From Adonisia turfae CCMR0081 (GTDB lineage: Bacteria; Cyanobacteriota; Cyanobacteriia; Phormidesmidales; Phormidesmidaceae): DNA of 35,539 nucleotides. Position numbers and translations under genes: made by a program. Under the pieces are notes generated by a model. It was given only the letters and a program-made list of their open reading frames with translations. It made no database searches and was not told the DNA's origin. Numbering within the stretch: position 1 is the stretch's first letter; the number at the start of each line of letters is the position of its first letter. Below are positions 1 to 8,388 of the stretch, one piece after another. The stretch spans positions 1,234,531 to 1,270,069 of the forward strand of contig NZ_QXHD01000004.1 in NCBI RefSeq assembly GCF_011009555.1, read 5' to 3'.

Positions 1-294
1 CCAGCTGCGGCGACCCACACTGTTAATTCCTGGCAAAATAGGCACCCGATAGGACACTAACGCCACACCTGCAAACACGACGGAGGCCGCTACCCCCATC
101 CAAGCAGGCAACATGAACCACCAAGCCAACAAAATCACATGGCCTGCTCCAATGTGCACAATCTTACGGGTAATCTCTGGACCAAATCCCGAGCGCCGTG
201 CCCCTTCAGAAACAGAACCAATCAGCAACAACCAGGCCAAAACCAAACCAACCTGCCAGCTATAGACTGTAAATCCCACCTCCAATTGCCCCAT
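1..294 (-). CDS. Phytol/dolichol kinase-like membrane protein, 5' part only
   Basis: This is the first 98 codons of a gene that runs off the left edge of the window; the frame is open from the ATG at 294 to base 1. The translation begins MGQLEVGFTVYSWQVGLVLA. It has a hydrophobic helix at about residues 12-27, then the charged stretch EITRKIVHIGAGH (about 41-53), then further hydrophobic helices. An Arg-Lys..His motif after the first helix of a polytopic protein is typical of the phytol kinase / dolichol kinase / CTP-dependent kinase superfamily. Cyanobacterial members (VTE5-like) phosphorylate phytol released from chlorophyll, feeding tocopherol and prenyl-lipid synthesis. It is divergent from pyrH with a 124-base gap. 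The family is fairly sure; phytol as substrate is inferred, because the catalytic C-terminal half is missing. Confidence 0.72.
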   Translation of the reverse strand, partial: MGQLEVGFTVYSWQVGLVLAWLLLIGSVSEGARRSGFGPEITRKIVHIGAGHVILLAWWFMLPAWMGVAASVVFAGVALVSYRVPILPGINSVGRRSW

Positions 295-418
295 GCACTA
301 CCATCCGCATAATCATTCAACGCGATTGTAAAGCCTACACTAGATCCTCCCTAAATGCGGTTCCCCAATCAACCTCAGACTGCTATCTTGATGGGGAAAT
401 TCAGTCACAAGCTATCGC

Positions 419-1147
419 ATGGGGAATACCTACAAGCGAGTATTACTAAAACTTAGCGGCGAAGCCTTAATGGGCAATCTAGCCTATGGCATTGATCCAA
501 CTATAGTAGATGCTATCGCTCAAGAAATTGCAGCCACTGCTGCTCAAGGAGTTCAAATTGCTGTTGTTGTCGGAGGTGGCAACATCTTTCGGGGAGTTAA
601 AGGCGCTGCATCCGGGATGGATCGGGCAACGGCAGACTACATTGGCATGCTTGCCACCGTCATGAATGCCATGACATTGCAAGATGCCCTAGAACGGATT
701 GATGTCCCTACACGGGTACAAACTGCCATTTCTATGCAGGAAATGGCCGAACCTTATATTCGGCGACGGGCCATTCGCCACCTTGAAAAAAATCGAGTGG
801 TCATTTTTGGCGCTGGTTCCGGTAATCCTTTCTTTACAACCGATACTACAGCTGCCCTGCGTGCGGCTGAGATTAATGCCGAAGTGCTACTTAAAGCGAC
901 TAAAGTAGACGGCGTTTATGATTCTGATCCCAATACTAACCCCAACGCAAAACGCTACTCCAGTTTGACCTATAGCCATGTTCTGGCTAAAGATCTCAAA
1001 GTGATGGATGGTACTGCCATTGCACTGTGTAAAGATAACAACATCCCCATCATGGTGTTTAATCTAGCTGTTGCTGGCAATATTCAACGGGCCATGACTG
1101 GGGAACCAATTGGCACAATTGTGGGAGGATCTTGTGAAGTTAGCTGA
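419..1147 (+). CDS. pyrH: UMP kinase
   Basis: UMP kinase phosphorylates UMP to UDP with ATP in pyrimidine nucleotide synthesis; it is a cytosolic hexamer of the amino-acid-kinase fold. The 242-residue product has the usual bacterial length. KLSGEAL is at residues 11-17 and the phosphate-binding GGGNIFRG at 52-59. The acidic and nucleotide-binding [11 protein letters not shown] is near 133-143, and [15 protein letters not shown], typical of the family, near 157-171. The ATG at 419 gives the standard N-terminus. The gene overlaps frr by 14 bases, the classical pyrH-frr pairing, which suggests translational coupling. No strong Shine-Dalgarno sequence is visible before the ATG. Confidence 0.97.
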   Translation: MGNTYKRVLLKLSGEALMGNLAYGIDPTIVDAIAQEIAATAAQGVQIAVVVGGGNIFRGVKGAASGMDRATADYIGMLATVMNAMTLQDALERIDVPTRVQTAISMQEMAEPYIRRRAIRHLEKNRVVIFGAGSGNPFFTTDTTAALRAAEINAEVLLKATKVDGVYDSDPNTNPNAKRYSSLTYSHVLAKDLKVMDGTAIALCKDNNIPIMVFNLAVAGNIQRAMTGEPIGTIVGGSCEVS

Positions 1148-1691
1148 TATTAACGACGTAGAACAGGCGATGCAAAAGGCGGTTGAAGCCACGAAACGCT
1201 CTTTTAACACCATCCGCACCGGGCGCGCTAATGCATCCCTGCTAGACCGTATTTCTGTTGACTACTACGGTGCCCCTACCCCCCTGAAGTCAATGGCTAA
1301 CATTAGCACCCCTGACCCGAGCACGCTGATGATTCAGCCCTATGATGCCAGCATTCTCAGTCAAATCGAAAAAGCGATTTCCTTGTCTGACGTTGGGTTA
1401 GTTCCCAACAATGATGGATCGGTGATTCGGTTAAACATTCCTCCACTAACGACCGAGCGTCGTAAGGAGTTTGTTAAACAAGCTGGTAAGTACGCTGAAG
1501 AAGGTCGCGTCGCCATCCGTAATGTCAGACGAGATGGCATGGACTTTGCGAAGAAGCAAGAAAAGAGCGGTGACCTGTCTGAAGACGAAGCCCGCGATTT
1601 ACAAGATCAGGTACAAAAACTAACAGATCAATACATTAAGAACATCGATAAGACATTAGACGATAAAGAAAAGGAAATTATGAAGGTGTAA
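1134..1691 (+). CDS. frr: Ribosome recycling factor
   Basis: Ribosome recycling factor, with EF-G, splits post-termination ribosomes. The GTG at 1134 is chosen as start: GGAGGA at 1124-1129 stands 4 bases upstream, and the resulting 185-residue protein ([13 protein letters not shown]...) has the length normal for the family. An ATG at 1110 would add eight residues encoded inside the pyrH tail and has no ribosome-binding site. Family hallmarks are [13 protein letters not shown] in the first helix, [10 protein letters not shown], the [14 protein letters not shown] loop near the middle, and a charged coiled C-terminal helix. The start lies inside the last codons of pyrH (stop 1145-1147), so the two are almost certainly co-transcribed and co-translated. 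Confidence 0.96.
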   Translation: MKLADINDVEQAMQKAVEATKRSFNTIRTGRANASLLDRISVDYYGAPTPLKSMANISTPDPSTLMIQPYDASILSQIEKAISLSDVGLVPNNDGSVIRLNIPPLTTERRKEFVKQAGKYAEEGRVAIRNVRRDGMDFAKKQEKSGDLSEDEARDLQDQVQKLTDQYIKNIDKTLDDKEKEIMKV

Positions 1692-1897
1692 TCGCACCAT
1701 ATTGGTTCATCCTTAGCACCTAATCATCTCAATCCTGATCGTCACCTATGCAAAATTTGGTGACCACAGCCGCTTAGAATAAGTTGCGTCATTACTATTT
1801 GAGGCCTTTCACCTGAAACAGTCAGCTCATCAGTTGGGCTGATTTCAGGCTGATTACCACAATCAATTAGTAGTACAGATAAAGCGGAGCATATGGG

Positions 1898-3037
1898 GTG
1901 TGCATGATGTTTGACTGTATCGTCGTGGGTGCTGGACCTGGAGGGAGCACAACCGCTTATCAATTGGCTAAGCGGGGTCGGTCGGTGTTACTGCTGGAAA
2001 AGCATACGCTGCCCCGCTACAAGCCTTGCACTGGTGCTGTAGCTCCCAGTATTGCCACCTGGTTGGACTTTGATATCACCCCTGCGATTGATCAGAAGCT
2101 GCGTCGTATCCGCTACACCTGGCAGCTGGATGATCCCATCGAAGCAGAACTCGAAACCGACGAACCCATGTGGATTGTACGTCGGGATATCTTTGACCAA
2201 TATTTGATTGACCAGGCCCTTAAGGTTGGCGTCGTCGTTAAAGATGGCACGCCTGTTACGTCTATTAGCTTTAAAGATCAAACGTGGACAGTTAACACTG
2301 ACCACGGCTCCTATGAAGGCCAGTACTTGATAGCCGCAGACGGAGCCGATGGCCCCATGGCTAAGTGGCTCGGATTCAAATCGGAAAAGGTCCGTCAGGG
2401 TTATGTGCTGGAAATCGATTTACCGACCCCAGAGCCCCATCCAACCATGGCGTTTGAATTTGGGTTAGTTAAACAGGGTTGTCTCTGGAATTTTCCTAAA
2501 CATCAGGGTCACTCCTTGGGCATTACCCGCTTTTTAGGAGACAACCTTAAAGATCCCGAACAGTCTTTAGCAACCTTTGCCAGGGGTCTGGGTGACGATG
2601 CTGAGGCAGGGCAACTTTATTCCCATGGTCTTAAGCTTTGGAATGGCAACACTCCTCTCCACACAAAACAGGCCCTGTTAGTGGGCGAAGCTGCAGCTTT
2701 AGTCGATCCCATGACAGCTGAAGGTATTCGTCCAGCTATTTTTAGCGGAATTCAGGCCGCTAAAGCCATTAATAAGGCTTTGGATGGCGATAACAAAGCA
2801 TTGGCCAACTACAGCCAAGTTATCCATGAAGAGTGGGGCAACGACATTCAATGGAGTCACCGGATCGCCAATATATTTTTCCGCATGCAAAAAATTGGTT
2901 ATCGCGTTGGCATTAAACGACCGACAGCAACTAAACGATTGGGTCAACTACTAGCTGGTGAAATTCGGTACGCAGATCTAGCCAATCGAGTCATTAAACG
3001 TATCAGTGGTAGCCTTTTACCCGGCAGAGGGGCTTAA
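1898..3037 (+). CDS. Geranylgeranyl reductase family FAD-dependent oxidoreductase
   Basis: This flavoprotein is expected to reduce double bonds of an isoprenoid or a related lipid. The Rossmann dinucleotide motif VVGAGPGG is at residues 9-16, followed by an acidic strand end (LLLEKHTLPRYKPC, 31-44). A second FAD-contact motif, AADGADG, is at 146-152, and the third, LLVGEAAALVDPMTAEGI, at 260-277. The RYKPCTGAV segment matches the geranylgeranyl reductase family. At 379 residues the length is normal. The sequence does not read like ChlP proper, so chlorophyll-phytol reduction should not be assumed; it looks like one of the paralogues of unknown substrate in cyanobacteria. The GTG at 1898 has GGAG 8 bases upstream (1886-1889); ATG at 1904 or 1907 is a close alternative. 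It appears monocistronic. Confidence 0.85.
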   Translation: MCMMFDCIVVGAGPGGSTTAYQLAKRGRSVLLLEKHTLPRYKPCTGAVAPSIATWLDFDITPAIDQKLRRIRYTWQLDDPIEAELETDEPMWIVRRDIFDQYLIDQALKVGVVVKDGTPVTSISFKDQTWTVNTDHGSYEGQYLIAADGADGPMAKWLGFKSEKVRQGYVLEIDLPTPEPHPTMAFEFGLVKQGCLWNFPKHQGHSLGITRFLGDNLKDPEQSLATFARGLGDDAEAGQLYSHGLKLWNGNTPLHTKQALLVGEAAALVDPMTAEGIRPAIFSGIQAAKAINKALDGDNKALANYSQVIHEEWGNDIQWSHRIANIFFRMQKIGYRVGIKRPTATKRLGQLLAGEIRYADLANRVIKRISGSLLPGRGA

Positions 3038-3359
3038 GTTTACTTTTTTAGACTTAGCTAGTCACTTTTACTGATTTACACAGAAATATTAATTCTTCGC
3101 ATAAAATAAAAATTCACTTATGAAAATGTAAATTCACAAGGAGATAAAATACCCATTCACAAGTAAATACGGCAAACAGTATAGTTTGCTGCTAATTATA
3201 TAAATTAAACCTTTAGATTAATTCCACCAATACAATCCCTTCTAAACACATTCTTCATAAGTTTAATAACTTTTATTTTTTAAATTCTCTAAGTTTTATC
3301 TATTTTTTTAGGTCGTAGTAAGCGCCTAAAAATAGGTCAGAACAAAGGCTCTAGCGGCA

Positions 3360-3392
3360 GCGGGGATCGCCCTTCAATCAAGCGATCCCCGC
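3360..3392. terminator. Strong 11-bp hairpin, possible terminator
   Basis: GCGGGGATCGC (3360-3370) and its exact reverse complement (3382-3392) are separated by an 11-base loop. The stem is GC-rich and perfect. Downstream T residues are scattered (gcttcttgtaactttt) rather than a clean run, so this is either a weak intrinsic terminator of transcripts from the left or an RNA structural element in an untranslated region. The arms include the HIP1-like core GCGATCCC. Confidence 0.5.
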
Positions 3393-3414
3393 GCTTCTTG
3401 TAACTTTTGACACA

Positions 3415-3443
3415 TTGTCGCGATCATGGAGACTTGTCATAAT
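3415..3443 (+). promoter_or_regulatory. Candidate sigma-70-type promoter for the zinc-ribbon gene
   Basis: TTGTCG at 3415-3420 and CATAAT at 3438-3443 are 17 bases apart, the ideal spacing. This would start transcription near 3450, about 24 bases before the ATG at 3474. TTGACA at 3407-3412 looks like a better -35 box but is 25 bases from the -10 element. Visual call only. Confidence 0.4.
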
Positions 3444-3473
3444 TAGGACCTGTCTACCTACTTAGCAATCTTT

Positions 3474-3662
3474 ATGAGTACTGTGATTCAAACGATTCAC
3501 TGCCCAAACTGTGGAAGGTCAGCCGAGCGTCACTATTTGAATGATCAGGAGTTAACTCGGACTCAATGTTCAGGCTGTGACTACTTGATGATTGTTTGCC
3601 AAAAAACTGGCAAAGTCATTGAAGCCTATGCACCAGGGATTACAGCTGCGATCGCACATTAA
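3474..3662 (+). CDS. Small zinc-ribbon protein
   Basis: This 62-residue soluble protein has two CxxC pairs, C10/C13 (HCPNCG) and C32/C35 (QCSGC), arranged as a four-cysteine zinc ribbon, with an extra C42 and the conserved-looking tail KVIEAYAPGI. From memory, similar cyanobacterial proteins are often labelled as PriA helicase, but this one has no helicase domain; the label reflects only the ribbon. The function is unknown: it may bind nucleic acid or a protein partner. The HIP1 octamer at 3648 lies within its last codons. It is convergent with rlmN (63-base gap). Confidence 0.75.
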   Translation: MSTVIQTIHCPNCGRSAERHYLNDQELTRTQCSGCDYLMIVCQKTGKVIEAYAPGITAAIAH

Positions 3663-3725
3663 AAGAGCTTTAAATGTCTTGAAATACTCACAAAAAATGC
3701 AAAACTCTTTCCGTATAACTTTGGG

Positions 3726-4784
3726 CTAAGCGTTCACTTTGGATGCTCGCAATTGACCACAGGCAGCATCCTTTTCCAGCCCCCGCGAGTAACGAACACT
3801 GACGGCAATCCCGGCCGCTTTCAAACTATCGGTAAATTGGTTAACACGTTTACGTGAGGGACGCTGGTAATCTACCTCATCGATAGGATTATAGGGAATT
3901 AGGTTGACATGGCTTTGAAAGCCTCGCAACAGCTGTGACAACTCAGCCGCATGTTCGTTACAGTCATTCAAACCCGCTAGCAAAATATACTCAAACGTGA
4001 CGCGACGTCCCGTCATAGCAATATACTCACGACATTCATCGAGTAAATCGGTGAGGGGGTAATGTTGCGCACTGGGAATCAACTGAGTGCGCAACGCCTG
4101 GTTAGACCCATGCAAACTGACGGCCAACGTTGTCTGCAAACGATACTGAGCTAACCGGCGAATTTGCCCCGGAATACCCACAGTCGAAATAGTAATGCTG
4201 CGTTGACCAATACCAATATCTTGATTAAGGCATTTAACTGCACCCACAACATTCTGAACATTGATTAGGGGTTCCCCCATCCCCATAAACACAATGTTAC
4301 TGACCCGTTGATCAAACGCTTCTTGTACGGTTAGGACTTGATCAACAATTTCATGGGTTGCCAAATTACGAACAAACCCGCCTTTACCCGTTGCGCAAAA
4401 ATCACAGGCCATGGGGCAGCCCACCTGGGATGACACACATACGGTCAAACGCTTGTCCATTGGCATACCAACGGTTTCAATGATCTGCCCATCGTCTAAG
4501 CGCAACAGAAACTTAACCGTTTGATCAGCAGCAATAGAACGATGGTGAATGTCAGAACGCCCAATACATACATTTTCCATACCCTGACGCCAGGCCTTTG
4601 GAAAAACCGTAATGTCTGTTAAAGAACGCACACCTTTAGCGTATAGCCACTGGTGCAACTGCTTACCTCGATAGGCCGCCTGCCCCTGGGATTGTACCCA
4701 CTCAGTCAATTCAGCTTGATTCATCCCCAGAAGAGGACGCTGAGCTGACGCATTGGTTAGTGAACCATCAAGGGTAGAAACCAT
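3726..4784 (-). CDS. rlmN: 23S rRNA (adenine2503-C2)/tRNA methyltransferase, radical SAM
   Basis: RlmN methylates C2 of A2503 in 23S rRNA, and A37 in some tRNAs, by a radical-SAM mechanism with a methyl-cysteine intermediate. With the ATG at 4784 the protein has 352 residues. The iron-sulfur CxxxCxxC is C123/C127/C130 (GCPMACDFC), preceded by CVSSQ whose cysteine (C116) corresponds to one conserved Cys, and the methyl-carrying Cys is C342 (EKDAACGQL). The N-terminal recognition part ([13 protein letters not shown]) and the MGMGEPL SAM motif are present. An upstream ATG at 4817 would add eleven hydrophobic residues with no family match, so the shorter form is preferred. It lies about 100 bases downstream of the SPFH gene on the same strand. 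Confidence 0.95.
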   Translation of the reverse strand: MVSTLDGSLTNASAQRPLLGMNQAELTEWVQSQGQAAYRGKQLHQWLYAKGVRSLTDITVFPKAWRQGMENVCIGRSDIHHRSIAADQTVKFLLRLDDGQIIETVGMPMDKRLTVCVSSQVGCPMACDFCATGKGGFVRNLATHEIVDQVLTVQEAFDQRVSNIVFMGMGEPLINVQNVVGAVKCLNQDIGIGQRSITISTVGIPGQIRRLAQYRLQTTLAVSLHGSNQALRTQLIPSAQHYPLTDLLDECREYIAMTGRRVTFEYILLAGLNDCNEHAAELSQLLRGFQSHVNLIPYNPIDEVDYQRPSRKRVNQFTDSLKAAGIAVSVRYSRGLEKDAACGQLRASKVNA

Positions 4785-4886
4785 GATTAAACACAATAAA
4801 AAATAGTCCAGACCCATGCTCTGGAACTATATCTTAGAAGATTTAGGTCGACCCTCAATTTTTCAACCTTGAGACAACGTCATTAA

Positions 4887-5705
4887 TTAATTATTTGCCT
4901 CAGGATTTTCTTGAATCAGGTCCACCAAGCCTTCCGTCAATGCTCGAGGATCCATAAAGACCACTTTTGAGTTATCGCTCTCACCCAGCTTCTGATTGGC
5001 ATCTACATAGCGTTGCGCAATCAAGAATTTTAATATATCGCCCTGACTTAGCTGCCCATCAAAGGCTTGAGCAATCAAACGCATCGACTGTACATTGCCC
5101 TCTGCTTCGAGAATAGCGGCTTCTTTTTGACCTTCGGCTTTAGTAATCGCAGCCCGCTTAGCAATCTCAGCCGCTTGCTCAAGCCGCATGGATTCTTCCA
5201 CTTCAGATGGAATCTTAATCTCTTGAACTTCTACACGATTGACTTTTACACCCCAGGGCTCAGTTGCTTCATCCAATACATCAAGCAGGGCCTTATTAAT
5301 GGCTTCTCGGGAAGAAAAGGTTTCTTGAAGGTCCATCTTACCAATTTCAGATCGCAGCGTTGTCACCACCAACTCTTGGATAGCGGTTTCTACATCTTCA
5401 ATGGCGTAGTAGGTTTTTTCAAGATCAAGAATTCGCCAGTAAATGACAGCATCTATCTCAACATTGACGTTATCTCGAGTCGTTGCACTTCTAGGCTCAA
5501 TATCTAGAATTTGCTCGCGCAGTGTATCCTCAATCACAAGAGCATCCAACAATGGCACGATGAAATTAACCCCCGGTTCCAGGGTGGAGCGATAACGACC
5601 CAAACGTTCTATTAAAGCTGCGTTGCCTTCTTTGACAACCCTCACAGAACCAACCGAGTAGCCAATAATGATCAATGAAAGGATAGCGAGAATAGAAGAG
5701 CCCAT
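4887..5705 (-). CDS. SPFH/stomatin-family membrane-anchored protein
   Basis: This 272-residue protein has one N-terminal membrane helix (about 3-20) and then an SPFH/prohibitin domain. Family signatures include RLGRYRSTLEPGVNFIVPL, the TRDNVNVEIDAVIYWRI block and WGVKVNRVEVQEIKIP. A charged, alanine- and glutamate-rich coiled coil (EQAAEIAKRAAITKAEGQ) follows, around 170-215. Such proteins form large membrane rings, often linked with membrane proteases such as FtsH or with membrane microdomains. Synechocystis has several (for example Slr1128). It may be co-transcribed with rlmN; there is no NfeD partner next to it. The specific role is unknown. Confidence 0.9.
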   Translation of the reverse strand: MGSSILAILSLIIIGYSVGSVRVVKEGNAALIERLGRYRSTLEPGVNFIVPLLDALVIEDTLREQILDIEPRSATTRDNVNVEIDAVIYWRILDLEKTYYAIEDVETAIQELVVTTLRSEIGKMDLQETFSSREAINKALLDVLDEATEPWGVKVNRVEVQEIKIPSEVEESMRLEQAAEIAKRAAITKAEGQKEAAILEAEGNVQSMRLIAQAFDGQLSQGDILKFLIAQRYVDANQKLGESDNSKVVFMDPRALTEGLVDLIQENPEANN

Positions 5706-5853
5706 GGGGAACCGAAACGCAATGGCGATGGATGAATGTGCTCATGGATAACACATCTTTTGAGTTTCTGTCTAGCGTACAGTAGGGAAATTGAGATACC
5801 CTGCTCTCCACGTAACATCAATTCTTGAAAAGGCACTACTCAAGACAGTCTTT

Positions 5854-6585
5854 ATGTCAGAAAAATTAATAGTGCAACACATCATGAAACAGATCGGTGC
5901 CACTGCGCTTAAAACAATCCCACTCTTTTTAGGTCTTAGTCTCTGGGAAGCAGCAACCACAAGCGTTCTAGCCCAAATTGACCACAGCGGCTGTTATATC
6001 CAAGATCGCAATGGTGAATTTTATGACCTGAGTGTACTCTGTACCATCCCTAATGACGGCAATGTTGCACCGGTTTTACAGACCGGTGATGTGCAAGTGA
6101 CGTTGCGCTGGAATACCAGCGATGATCTAGATCTAATCGTCGTTGACCCAGCCGGAAGCATTGTTGATTTTGGCTCTCCCACATCGCCTTCAGGCGGTCA
6201 ACTGGATGTAGATGCCAATGGCTTTTGCCAAACTCAAAATTTCTCTCCGGTTGAAAATATCTTCTGGCCCACAGGCAGTGCTCCCGATGGCGAGTATTTG
6301 GCTTACGTTACCCTGGCTATCCCCTGTAGTTTAGAAGATCTGGCCAGTAACGATATCAATGCGGCAAATATCGCCTATGAAAACCTGGCAGTCCCCTACA
6401 CTCTGACGATTTTGAATGATGGGGTGACAACAACCTATGAAGGCATGAGCAAACCTGAAGGATTGGGTGTAGACTACCCGTTTCAGGTAGGGCCGGTTAC
6501 AGGCTCCAACGAAACGGATCTAGGAACCGATGAAGCACCTAAGGATGATTTAGAGCTGCCTAATTTTGGCCTACCAGAATTGTAG
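5854..6585 (+). CDS. Secreted DUF2135 (YfaP-like) domain protein
   Basis: The ATG at 5854 gives 243 residues. A signal peptide ends near residue 40 (hydrophobic IPLFLGLSL, then SVLA before Gln). The mature part has an 80-155 block (VTLRWNTSDDLDLIVVDP ... SGGQLDVDANG ... ENIFWPTGSAPDGEYLAYV), which matches the beta-sandwich DUF2135/YfaP domain found in exported proteins. Three or more cysteines in the mature part suggest disulfides. The C-terminal 35 residues are acidic and low in complexity. An ATG at 5884 could also be the start and would give a cleaner signal peptide. It is divergent from the SPFH gene and convergent with the rhomboid gene (22-base gap). The function is unknown. Confidence 0.72.
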   Translation: MSEKLIVQHIMKQIGATALKTIPLFLGLSLWEAATTSVLAQIDHSGCYIQDRNGEFYDLSVLCTIPNDGNVAPVLQTGDVQVTLRWNTSDDLDLIVVDPAGSIVDFGSPTSPSGGQLDVDANGFCQTQNFSPVENIFWPTGSAPDGEYLAYVTLAIPCSLEDLASNDINAANIAYENLAVPYTLTILNDGVTTTYEGMSKPEGLGVDYPFQVGPVTGSNETDLGTDEAPKDDLELPNFGLPEL

Positions 6586-6607
6586 ACAAGCACGGTCTAG
6601 CTAATGG

Positions 6608-7342
6608 CTAACGACGACGGCTTTGGTTTGAAGGACCTCGTCCCCCTGGTCCCCCTGGAAACAAACCCAATAGCGGTCCCAAAACCACACCAAAAATAAA
6701 TCCACCGGCATGGGCCCAGTAGGCAACACCGCCTGTTCCCATATCTGCGCTGACACCCAGGCTAGCAATGCTGTTAAACGCTTGCATGACAAACCAAAAG
6801 CCTAGGAAAAAGACCGCAGGTATACGAACAGTTGTAAAGATAAAGAATAAAGGCAACAGTGTGAGAATTTGGGCCTTAGGAAAGCGAATGATATAGGCTC
6901 CCATCACTCCTGCGATCGCACCGCTTGCCCCCAATGTCGGAATCATCGAGCCTGGCGAGAAAATCCACTGAGACAACCCTGCCAACGCTCCACAGGCCAG
7001 ATAAAACAGAATGAAGCGTCGGTGACCCATTTGGTCTTCGATGTTATTGCCAAAAATCCATAGATAGAGCATGTTACCCCCCAGATGGGCAGGCCCCCCA
7101 TGGAGAAACTGAGAGCTAATCAGGGTAAACCATTCACCTATGGGATTAGCAGCCCGTCCAGCAAAGCTATCTGTCAGTTCAGCGGGGACAATCGCCCATA
7201 CCGTAAAAAACTGATTAAGCGCCTCTTCTCCTGAGCCTTGAAGAGATAGCTCATACAAAAAAATCGCAACATTAAGGGCAATGATCACAAACACCACATA
7301 GGGCGTTGTGCGAGTCGGATTATTGTCGTTTAAAGGAACCAC
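6608..7342 (-). CDS. Rhomboid family intramembrane serine protease
   Basis: The 244-residue polytopic membrane protein cleaves substrates inside the membrane. The catalytic serine is S140 in GASGAIAGV, and its partner histidine H211 is in AYWAHAGGF. The family motif HLGGNMLYLWIFGNNIED (86-103) is present, and helices are spaced as in a six-helix rhomboid core. The C-terminus ends in a Gly/Pro- and Arg-rich tail. The start at 7342 fits the short cytoplasmic N-terminus NDNNPTRTTPYVV seen in cyanobacterial members. Substrates are unknown. It is on the same strand as the LysR gene but separated by about 120 bases with repeat-like DNA. Confidence 0.93.
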   Translation of the reverse strand: MVPLNDNNPTRTTPYVVFVIIALNVAIFLYELSLQGSGEEALNQFFTVWAIVPAELTDSFAGRAANPIGEWFTLISSQFLHGGPAHLGGNMLYLWIFGNNIEDQMGHRRFILFYLACGALAGLSQWIFSPGSMIPTLGASGAIAGVMGAYIIRFPKAQILTLLPLFFIFTTVRIPAVFFLGFWFVMQAFNSIASLGVSADMGTGGVAYWAHAGGFIFGVVLGPLLGLFPGGPGGRGPSNQSRRR

Positions 7343-7387
7343 AAAAACGCTAGATAGGCTGGCTACCTACCCATTGTCGGTGATGAA

Positions 7388-7426
7388 TGATGAGTTTTGA
7401 ATGTTGAGTTTTAAGTTTTGAATTCT
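7388..7426. repeat. AT-rich TTCAAAA/TTTTGAA-type intergenic repeat
   Basis: Short units of the type GAGTTTTGAATGTTGAGTTT recur in this gap between the LysR and rhomboid genes. A related stretch on the opposite strand is at 30531-30562 (ATTCAAACTTCAAAATTCAG). Such reiterated TTCAAAATTCAAAA sequences are common dispersed intergenic repeats in cyanobacteria. No function is known. Confidence 0.5.
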
Positions 7427-7464
7427 TGGCATTTTGTGGGGTGACATACCTAGATGCAATCCCT

Positions 7465-8388
7465 CTATGCAGCCTTAGGTTCAATGGGTTTGCCGCCCCA
7501 GACAGCCTTAATGGTGTCCAAAAAGGCAAACACTGAAGGCGGCTGTAGCGCATCCACCAGGGTTACCACCCCAATTACCCGTTCAAAGGGTTCTGGTAGC
7601 TGCGCAACGGTAATGTCGTCAGGGATAGGTTCAGCGGCTAACTTCGCCATAATGGTTGCCCCCAACCCCCGCCTTACCATACTGACAATGGTGGAATCTT
7701 CCCTCACGTCATAGGCAAAGTTGATCGATTGAGCATGGCGGGTTAAATATTGCTCAATGTTGTAGCGACAGCCATCGCCAGGGGGTGTTTGAATTAAGGG
7801 ATATTTAAATAATTGCTCCCAGGTTAGTTGAGCATCCATGGGTTTAGCGGCAGGGGGCAATAACACCACATATTCATCCCGCAGCAGTTCCCATGCTTCA
7901 AAGTCGGCACTGGTGGGTAAATAAGTAAAGCCAATATCAATACGTCCCTGGCGTAGATAGTCTTCGACAAGGTGGTAATGACTAAACTCATCAATGGTCA
8001 CACTGATGCCGGGATACTGCTGACGAAAGCGTTCGATCACCGCTGGCAAAATGTGGGTGGCCACACTGCGGAAGCCCCCCAAGCGCACCTGACCTGATTG
8101 CAACCCCTTCGCTAGCTGGGCCTGCTGACAAATTTTTTCTAGTCGGTCCATCACTTGCTCTGCTTCTGCTGTGATGGCTTCGCCGACGGGGGTGAGGACG
8201 GCCCCCTGGCGGCCTCGGTTAAGAAGGATCACACCAAGCTCGGTTTCTAGGGTTGCGATCGCATGACTCACCGCCGACTGCGATAGCTCTAACTGTAACG
8301 CTGCATCACTAAAAGTACCGGTCTTAGCAATAGCCACCAGTGCCCTGAGTTGGGAAAGTTTGAGTCGATTGGGATTGCTCTCGGCCAT
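7465..8388 (-). CDS. LysR-family transcriptional regulator
   Basis: This 307-residue protein has an N-terminal winged helix-turn-helix (about 10-69: LSQLRALVAIAKTGTFSDAA, then LSQSAVSHAIATLE). A linker helix follows, then a periplasmic-binding-protein-like effector domain (about 98-300, starting GQVRLGGFRSVATHILP). Length and order are standard. The effector cannot be told from sequence. A LysR-type inverted repeat with 11-base spacing lies 69-91 bases upstream of the start, consistent with autoregulation. No divergently adjacent target gene is close: the response-regulator gene starts more than 600 bases away. The gene downstream on the same strand is the rhomboid protease. Confidence 0.93.
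   Translation of the reverse strand: MAESNPNRLKLSQLRALVAIAKTGTFSDAALQLELSQSAVSHAIATLETELGVILLNRGRQGAVLTPVGEAITAEAEQVMDRLEKICQQAQLAKGLQSGQVRLGGFRSVATHILPAVIERFRQQYPGISVTIDEFSHYHLVEDYLRQGRIDIGFTYLPTSADFEAWELLRDEYVVLLPPAAKPMDAQLTWEQLFKYPLIQTPPGDGCRYNIEQYLTRHAQSINFAYDVREDSTIVSMVRRGLGATIMAKLAAEPIPDDITVAQLPEPFERVIGVVTLVDALQPPSVFAFLDTIKAVWGGKPIEPKAA

Larger units (their letters stand above)
3038..3473. other. AT-rich intergenic region
   Basis: This gap of 436 bases has no convincing ORF. The left two thirds (about 3040-3310) is strikingly A+T rich compared with its neighbours. The right third carries a GC-rich hairpin (3360-3392) and a candidate promoter for the gene at 3474; both are listed separately. 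Confidence 0.6.

Noticed and set aside
1741..1764. GTCACC/GGTGAC inverted repeat after frr as a terminator
   Set aside because: Six-base arms, 12-base loop and no T run; too weak to support.
3474..3662. PriA helicase fragment
   Set aside because: Only the four-cysteine ribbon is shared; no helicase motif exists and the small size appears to be native.
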